Source of the DNA: Cellulomonas sp. 73-145 | GTDB lineage: Bacteria; Actinomycetota; Actinomycetes; Actinomycetales; Cellulomonadaceae | Reading direction: 5' to 3' | Assembly: GCA_001898185.1 (NCBI GenBank) | Contig: MKTI01000006.1 | Location: 806,001 to 870,000, forward strand | DNA length: 64,000 nt | Shown: piece by piece, positions 59,195-64,000 of the stretch | Position numbering within the stretch: the first letter of the stretch is position 1 | Layout of the letters: every line of letters begins with the position of its first letter | Notes under the pieces: generated by a model | Told to the model about the DNA's origin: nothing | The model's input: the letters and a program-made list of their open reading frames with translations, nothing else | Database searches by the model: none | Program-made: the position numbers and the translations under genes

Positions 59195-61137
59195 CGGACC
59201 GGCAGCCAGACGCGCATCTCACCGGGTTCGCGTTCGGCCCACCGGTGGTAGGCGATCAGTGGCAGGTCGAGGCGTTCGCCCTGGTCACCGGCCTGCGTGC
59301 CGTCGTACGGCCAGGTGCGTTCGGCGGGCGGGATGGCGGTGGCGGCGACGGTGACGCGGCCGTCCCGACGGACCGGTGCGACGGAGGCGTCGACGACGAG
59401 GTCGGCCAGGTCGATCCCGGCCGGCACGTCGGTCTGCTCGGCGCACAGCACCAGCGGGCCTGCCTCGACGGCGACGCAGCCGCGGACGGCGTCGATCCGC
59501 CGGTCGGGCCAGGTCAGCCGGGGCGACACGTCGAGCCGGAGCGTCAGCTCGTCACCTGCCTGCAGCACGCGCACGACGGAGACCGACCGCCCGCCGTCGG
59601 CACCCAGCGGACCGTCCGGCGTGCTCAGCACGGCGTCCGGGCTCCACGCCGGCACGCGGAACGTCAGGGTGACCGGCGTGGCCGGCGCCTCGAGCACCCG
59701 CACCACCACGGCACCGTCGTCCGGGTAGGACGTCTCCACGTCCAGCGCCAGCACGCTCCCGTCCGCGAGGGTCGTGCGGATGCGGCCGCCGGCGTACTGC
59801 AGCAGCACCAGCTCCTGGCCGCGGACGGCCGCCGCGTAGGTGTGCCAGCTCGCCAGCGTCCGGGCGACGTTGGTGGGGCAGCACGACACGTCGAACCACG
59901 CCGCGCGGCTGCCGCCCTCGGCGCGGGGGCTGACCTGGTCGTCGTCGGACGGCTGGCCCGCCGCCCGCAGGTGCAGGGGGTTGGCGTAGAAGAAGGCCCG
60001 CCCGTCCGAGCGCGGGGAGGTGGCGACGACGTTGTACGACGTGCGCTCGATCAGGTCGGCGTACCGCATGTCACCGGTTGCCAGGAACAGTCGCCACGAC
60101 ACCATCGTCGACGCGATCCCCGCACAGGTCTCGCAGTAGGCGCGGTCCGGCGACAGCTCCCAGTCCTCGCCGAACCCCTCGTCCTGGTGCCGGCTGCCCA
60201 TGCCGCCGGTCAGGTAGGTCCGCCGGGCCACGGAGCGCTCCCACTGCCGGACGACGGCATCGACCAGCTCGTCGTCCGCGGTGTCGACGCCGACGTCGAC
60301 GGCCGCCGCCGAGAGGTACAGCGCCCGGACGGCGTGCCCGCGCCAGACGTCGGCCTCGCGGATCGGCACGTCGTCCTGGAAGTACGCCCGGCCCAGCGGG
60401 ATGTCGGCGAGGGTGCCGTGCCCGCGCCGGTCGAGGAACAGCCGCGCCTGCTCGGTGTACCGCGGCTCGTCCAGCGCCCGGCCCAGCTCGGCCAGGCCCA
60501 CCTCGATCTCCGGGTGGCCGCAGATGCCCTGCACACCGTCGGCGCCGAACGTCGTGCAGACGTGGTCCGCAGCCCGCCGCGCCGCCTCGACCAGGGCGTC
60601 CGCACCGCGGGTCCGCACCCGGGCGACCGCGGCCTGCAGCAGGTGGCCGGTGCAGTACAGCTCGTGACCCATCTCCAGGTCGGAGTACCGCGGCGGCTGG
60701 CCGGCGTGCCCGAAGCAGGTGTTCAGGTACCCGTCGTCGTCCTGCGCGGCGACCACCCGCGCGGTGAGCCGCCGGAACGCCGCCTCCGCCCGCTCGTCAC
60801 CGGTACGTCCGGACTCCCAGGCGAGCGCCTCGAGCAGCTTGTAGACCTCGGAGTCGGAGAACTGCCAGCCGGGCCGCTCCGCCCCGGCGGTGCCGCCCGC
60901 GGCGACCCGGTCGAAGTTGGCGAGCCAGCCCAGGCGCTCCATCCAGCGCTCGCAGTGCTCGAGCGTCGCGTCGGCGTTGGTCCGCTGCAGCCCGGCCCAG
61001 AAGCCGTCGGTCAGGGCCACCTCGTGCAGGCCGAGCGAACGCAGCGCCCCGCGGGCGGGCACCACCGGTCGGCCGCCGGTGGGGTCGAGCCGCCGGCTGA
61101 GGCCGGCGCGGTCGGCGTCGACGAGGTCCGAGGTCAT
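59191..61137 (-). CDS. GH127-family beta-L-arabinofuranosidase
   Basis: A 648-residue glycoside hydrolase of family 127. The zinc-thiolate catalytic centre is complete: E336 and C338 in YCETCAGIAS, and C419/C420 in DVSCCPTN, aligning with E338, C340, C417 and C418 of the Bifidobacterium enzyme HypBA1. Barrel markers WQFSDSEVYKLLEALAW and RRTYLTGGMGS are present, followed by the beta domains. It removes beta-L-arabinofuranosyl units from imported arabino-oligosaccharides. ATG 61137 is preceded by AACGGAGC. It is co-transcribed with the permeases 90 bases upstream. Confidence 0.92.
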   Translation of the reverse strand: MTSDLVDADRAGLSRRLDPTGGRPVVPARGALRSLGLHEVALTDGFWAGLQRTNADATLEHCERWMERLGWLANFDRVAAGGTAGAERPGWQFSDSEVYKLLEALAWESGRTGDERAEAAFRRLTARVVAAQDDDGYLNTCFGHAGQPPRYSDLEMGHELYCTGHLLQAAVARVRTRGADALVEAARRAADHVCTTFGADGVQGICGHPEIEVGLAELGRALDEPRYTEQARLFLDRRGHGTLADIPLGRAYFQDDVPIREADVWRGHAVRALYLSAAAVDVGVDTADDELVDAVVRQWERSVARRTYLTGGMGSRHQDEGFGEDWELSPDRAYCETCAGIASTMVSWRLFLATGDMRYADLIERTSYNVVATSPRSDGRAFFYANPLHLRAAGQPSDDDQVSPRAEGGSRAAWFDVSCCPTNVARTLASWHTYAAAVRGQELVLLQYAGGRIRTTLADGSVLALDVETSYPDDGAVVVRVLEAPATPVTLTFRVPAWSPDAVLSTPDGPLGADGGRSVSVVRVLQAGDELTLRLDVSPRLTWPDRRIDAVRGCVAVEAGPLVLCAEQTDVPAGIDLADLVVDASVAPVRRDGRVTVAATAIPPAERTWPYDGTQAGDQGERLDLPLIAYHRWAEREPGEMRVWLPVR

Positions 61138-61223
61138 GGGTGCAGAGCTCCGTTGTCGAGATGAGGGCACGTTGAGGGCACGAGCGGGCACGCCCGGCGC
61201 GGCCGGGCGCCCACAGGGCCCGG

Positions 61224-62039
61224 TCAGTCCTTGATGGCGCCGGCGACCACGCCCGCGGCGACGTACCGCTGGGCGACCACCAGGAGGATCGCGGCCGGGA
61301 TCGAGGCGATCACCGCGGTGGCCATGATCGAGTTCCACTCGGTGGTGTTGTTGCCGATGTACTTGTAGATGCCCAGGGTGATCGGGATCAGGGCGCCGTT
61401 GCGGTTCAGCGTCGAGGCGAAGATGAAGTCCGACCAGGCCCAGAGGAATGCGAACAGCGACACCGTGATCGCCGAGTTGCGGCTGATCGGCATGACGATC
61501 GAGCGGAACACCCGCCACGTCCCCGCGCCGTCGATCCGCGCGGCCTGCATCAGCTCGTTGGGGATGCCGCTCATGAACGCGGTGAACAGCAGCACGCCGA
61601 ACGGCACCGCCACCGTGGAGTCGGCGACGATCAGCCCCCACACCGTGTTCAGCAGCCCGGCCTTGAGGTAGATGGCGTAGAACCCCATCGCCATCACCAC
61701 GGCCGGGATCATCTGCACCACCAGCAGGACGAAGTTCAGCGTCCCGGCGCCGCGCGGCCGCAGCTTGGCCAGCGAGTACCCCGCCGGCGCCGCGATCAGC
61801 ACGGTGAGCACCACGGTGCCCAGACCGATGATCAGGCTGGTCCCCAGTGCGGGCAGCTGCTGGCGGAACACCGCCTGGTAGCCCTCGAACGTCGGGTCCC
61901 ACGGGAACCAGTGCGGGGGGTCGGCGCGCATGTCCGACGTCTTGGTGAACGACACGTTCACCATCCAGTAGACGGGGAACAGCATCATCGCGGTCAGCAC
62001 GACGCCGACCGCCGTCCGCCAGCGGCTGTGGTGGGTCAT
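61224..62039 (-). CDS. Sugar ABC transporter permease (MalG type)
   Basis: A 271-residue permease with six membrane segments and the EAA loop LMQAARIDGAGTWRVFRSIVMP. ATG 62039 overlaps the stop of the upstream permease. It forms the channel for the binding protein at 63053 together with the MalF-type partner, feeding the GH127 and alpha/alpha-barrel enzymes. Confidence 0.92.
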   Translation of the reverse strand: MTHHSRWRTAVGVVLTAMMLFPVYWMVNVSFTKTSDMRADPPHWFPWDPTFEGYQAVFRQQLPALGTSLIIGLGTVVLTVLIAAPAGYSLAKLRPRGAGTLNFVLLVVQMIPAVVMAMGFYAIYLKAGLLNTVWGLIVADSTVAVPFGVLLFTAFMSGIPNELMQAARIDGAGTWRVFRSIVMPISRNSAITVSLFAFLWAWSDFIFASTLNRNGALIPITLGIYKYIGNNTTEWNSIMATAVIASIPAAILLVVAQRYVAAGVVAGAIKD

Positions 62040-63010
62040 CACGACTCCTGTCGGCGCTGCAGGTGCAGGTACACGAACCCGAACACCAGCGCGATCACGA
62101 TGAGCAGGTTGCCGACGGCGGCGGCGGGGGAGAAGTCCGGCTGCCCGGTGCCGAAGGCCTCGCGGTAGGACCACGTCGCGAAGGTCGTCGAGGCGTCGCC
62201 CGGACCGCCCTTGGTCATGATCCAGATGATGTCGACGACCTTGAGCGTGTAGATCAGGCCCAGCAGGATCGTCACCGCCGAGACGGGGCGCAGCAGCGGG
62301 AACGTGATCCGCCGGAACTGCTGCCGCCCGTTGGCACCGTCCAGGGCCGCCGCCTCGTACAGCTCCCCGGGGATGTTCTGCAGGCCGGAGTACAGGATCA
62401 CCAGGTTGAACGGGATCCCCAGCCAGATGTTCGCGATGATCACCGACCACAGCACCCAGTGCGGGCTGGTGAGCCAGTTGATCGGGGTGACCCCGAACGT
62501 CCGCAGCACCGAGTTGACGATGCCGTTGTCGCTGTTGAGCATCCACGCCCACGACGAGCCGGAGACGATCAGCGGCAGCAGCCACGGCACCAGGAACATG
62601 CCGCGCAGCACGCCGTTCAACCGGAAGCTGGTGCGGAAGAACACCGCCAGCGCCAGGCCGATCGCGTACTGGAACACGATCGAGATCAGCACGAACGCCG
62701 CCGTGTTCAGCGCCGCCTTGGAGAACGTCGTCGACGCGACGATGTCCGTGTAGTTCTTCAGCCCCACCCAGGCGGCGTTGCCCTGGACGAAGGCCCGCGG
62801 CGTGTAGTCGTGCAGGCTCAGGTCGATGTTCCGGTACAGCGGGTACGCGTAGAACACCAGCAGGTACGCGATCAGCGGGGCGATGAACGCGAACGCCGCC
62901 CACCGGGTGCTGGCGGCGGGCCGACGGTCCGGCCGGACGGCAGGTGCGCCCGTGCGGGTCGCACCTGCCGTCCGTCGCGTCGTCCCGACCGTGGTGGTCA
63001 GGGATTCCAT
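62039..63010 (-). CDS. Sugar ABC transporter permease (MalF type)
   Basis: A 323-residue permease: disordered basic N-terminus (residues 1-35), six membrane segments and the EAA loop LYEAAALDGANGRQQFRRITFP. The gene starts at ATG 63010, 42 bases after the binding-protein stop, in a spacer that holds a six-base hairpin (CCGGTC 63032-63037 / GACCGG 63044-63049). Partner of the permease at 61224. Confidence 0.92.
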   Translation of the reverse strand: MESLTTTVGTTRRTAGATRTGAPAVRPDRRPAASTRWAAFAFIAPLIAYLLVFYAYPLYRNIDLSLHDYTPRAFVQGNAAWVGLKNYTDIVASTTFSKAALNTAAFVLISIVFQYAIGLALAVFFRTSFRLNGVLRGMFLVPWLLPLIVSGSSWAWMLNSDNGIVNSVLRTFGVTPINWLTSPHWVLWSVIIANIWLGIPFNLVILYSGLQNIPGELYEAAALDGANGRQQFRRITFPLLRPVSAVTILLGLIYTLKVVDIIWIMTKGGPGDASTTFATWSYREAFGTGQPDFSPAAAVGNLLIVIALVFGFVYLHLQRRQES

Positions 63011-63052
63011 GAGGACAGTCCTTGCGTCGTGCCGGTCAGCCGCGACCGGGCG

Positions 63053-64000
63053 TCACTTGGTGGCCGCAGCGGCCTTCTGCTGGGCCGCCTTGAGGGCGTC
63101 GGCCGGTGTCGCCGAGCCGGACAGCGCGTTCTGCACGGCGGTCCACAGCTGCTCGGAGATCTTCGGGTACTTGGTGCCGAGGTTGTCGCTGGTGCGGCCC
63201 TTGGCGGCCTTGACCGCGTCGACCCACGGCTGCAGCGAGGAGTCCTTGGCCAGCAGCGCCTGCTGCCCGTCGGCCGTCGGCGGGATGTAGTACGCGAAGG
63301 TGGTCGCCGTCTGCACCATGCCGTCGGTGCTGGTCATGCAGTCGACGATCTTCTTGGTGGTCGCGTACCGCTTGGTGTCCTTCTGCACGGGCATCTCGAT
63401 GAACTCGCCACCGGTCGGGGCCGGCGCGGCGCCGCCCGTCTTCGCCGGGATGGTGATCACGCCGGTCGGGAACTTCGCCTTCTTCGCGGCGTCCACCTGC
63501 CAGGTGCCGTTCTCACCGAAGGCGAAGTCGCCGGTGAGGAACTCCTCCCAGGTGGTGTTCTGCGAGTTCTGGATGACGGAGTTCGGGGCGAGGCCCTGCT
63601 TGACCCAGTCGGTCCACAGCTGCAGCGCCGAGGTGGCCTCCGGCGAGTCGAGCTGGGTCAGCTTGGCGCCGGCCCCCCAGAACCAGGGGAGGAACTGGAA
63701 CGAGCCCTCCTCGGTGCCGATGCCCGCGAAGGTGATGCCCTTGTGGCCCGCGGCCTTCACCTTCTGCAGCGCGGCGGTCAGGCTGTCCCAGTCCTTGATG
63801 GACGTCGGGTCGATGCCGGCGGCGTCGAGGATCGTCTTGTTGTAGTAGAGGGCGAGCGTGTTGGCGCCGATCGGGATGCCGTACGTCTTGCCGTTCATCT
63901 GGCCGGCGGCGAGCAGGTTCGGGTCGATCTTCGAGGTGTCGAGGCCGAACTCGTCGGTGGTGGTGAGCATGCCGGTGTCCGCGAGCGTGGAGACGGCCGG
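63053..64000 (-). CDS. Sugar ABC transporter substrate-binding protein (N-terminus beyond window)
   Basis: At least 315 residues of a family-1 solute-binding protein, running off the right edge; the start, signal peptide and promoter are not in the window. Visible blocks are DTGMLTTTDEFGLDTSKIDP, MNGKTYGIPIGANTLALYYN and FAFGENGTWQVDAAKKA, and the C-terminus ends LKAAQQKAAAATK. It is the first visible gene of the arabinoside operon. The ligand is probably the arabinofuranose-containing oligosaccharide processed by GH127. Confidence 0.9.
   Translation of the reverse strand, partial: PAVSTLADTGMLTTTDEFGLDTSKIDPNLLAAGQMNGKTYGIPIGANTLALYYNKTILDAAGIDPTSIKDWDSLTAALQKVKAAGHKGITFAGIGTEEGSFQFLPWFWGAGAKLTQLDSPEATSALQLWTDWVKQGLAPNSVIQNSQNTTWEEFLTGDFAFGENGTWQVDAAKKAKFPTGVITIPAKTGGAAPAPTGGEFIEMPVQKDTKRYATTKKIVDCMTSTDGMVQTATTFAYYIPPTADGQQALLAKDSSLQPWVDAVKAAKGRTSDNLGTKYPKISEQLWTAVQNALSGSATPADALKAAQQKAAAATK

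Overview
The window is very GC-rich DNA with densely packed genes, frequent GTG starts and ATGA/GTGA stop-start overlaps. Those features, three binding-protein-dependent sugar ABC operons each tied to glycoside-active enzymes, and the types of regulators present point to an actinobacterium of the Micrococcales, most plausibly a Cellulomonas-like plant-polysaccharide degrader. The taxonomic placement is inference from gene content; no rRNA is present.

Layout. 0.2-2.3 kb: ECF sigma factor, a coupled membrane partner and a second membrane protein with the same transmembrane motif. 2.4-9.0 kb: butanediol-type dehydrogenase, LysE exporter, secreted HNH nuclease, a YCII-domain protein coupled to a second (DUF6596-type) sigma factor, a pterin-dehydratase/glyoxalase fusion and a DUF4190 protein. 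9.0-16.1 kb: sucrose operon with LacI regulator, binding protein, two permeases, an HSL-type esterase and sucrose phosphorylase. 16.7 kb: tRNA-Lys(TTT). 16.8-26.5 kb: a compositionally different island carrying a Hachiman-like nuclease/helicase pair, two further PD-(D/E)XK nucleases, an anchored lipoprotein and a decayed tyrosine integrase. 26.5-28.5 kb: RDD protein and adenine deaminase. 28.5-34.4 kb (minus): second sugar operon of binding protein, two permeases, GH5 glycosidase and ROK regulator. 34.6-40.4 kb: LysR/EamA divergent pair, acetyltransferase, pseudouridine synthase, MarR/esterase divergent pair, and a CsoR-type-operator membrane protein beside two broken gene ends. 40.8-48 kb: Ser/Thr kinase with coupled lipoprotein, arsenate reductase plus an ArsR-phosphatase fusion, a two-component system, a secreted beta-propeller and an excalibur lipoprotein. 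47.9-57.4 kb: GntR regulator divergent from a D-lactate-dehydrogenase-type flavoprotein, cysteine hydrolase, sulfurtransferase, DUF2231 protein, MarR/DUF2316 pair, class I aldolase and FMN-binding protein. 57.4-64.0 kb (minus): third sugar operon (binding protein cut by the window end, two permeases, GH127 and an alpha/alpha-barrel glycosidase).

How the genes work together. Each sugar cluster couples uptake to intracellular cleavage: sucrose (possibly acylated) by phosphorolysis, a beta-glucoside-type ligand by the cytoplasmic GH5, and an L-arabinofuranoside by GH127. Regulators sit next to their likely targets with readable operators: LacI dyads at 10.27 kb, MarR repeats at 38.73 kb, a CsoR-type box at 39.74 kb, an ArsR palindrome on its own start codon at 44.17 kb and a GntR box at 48.76 kb.

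The most interesting segment is the 16.8-26.5 kb island. Its helicase and DUF1837-like nuclease overlap by 16 bases and fit the Hachiman (HamAB) defence arrangement. The flanking 406-residue coiled-coil nuclease, the NucS-like nuclease and the lipoprotein are candidates for less-described defence functions.
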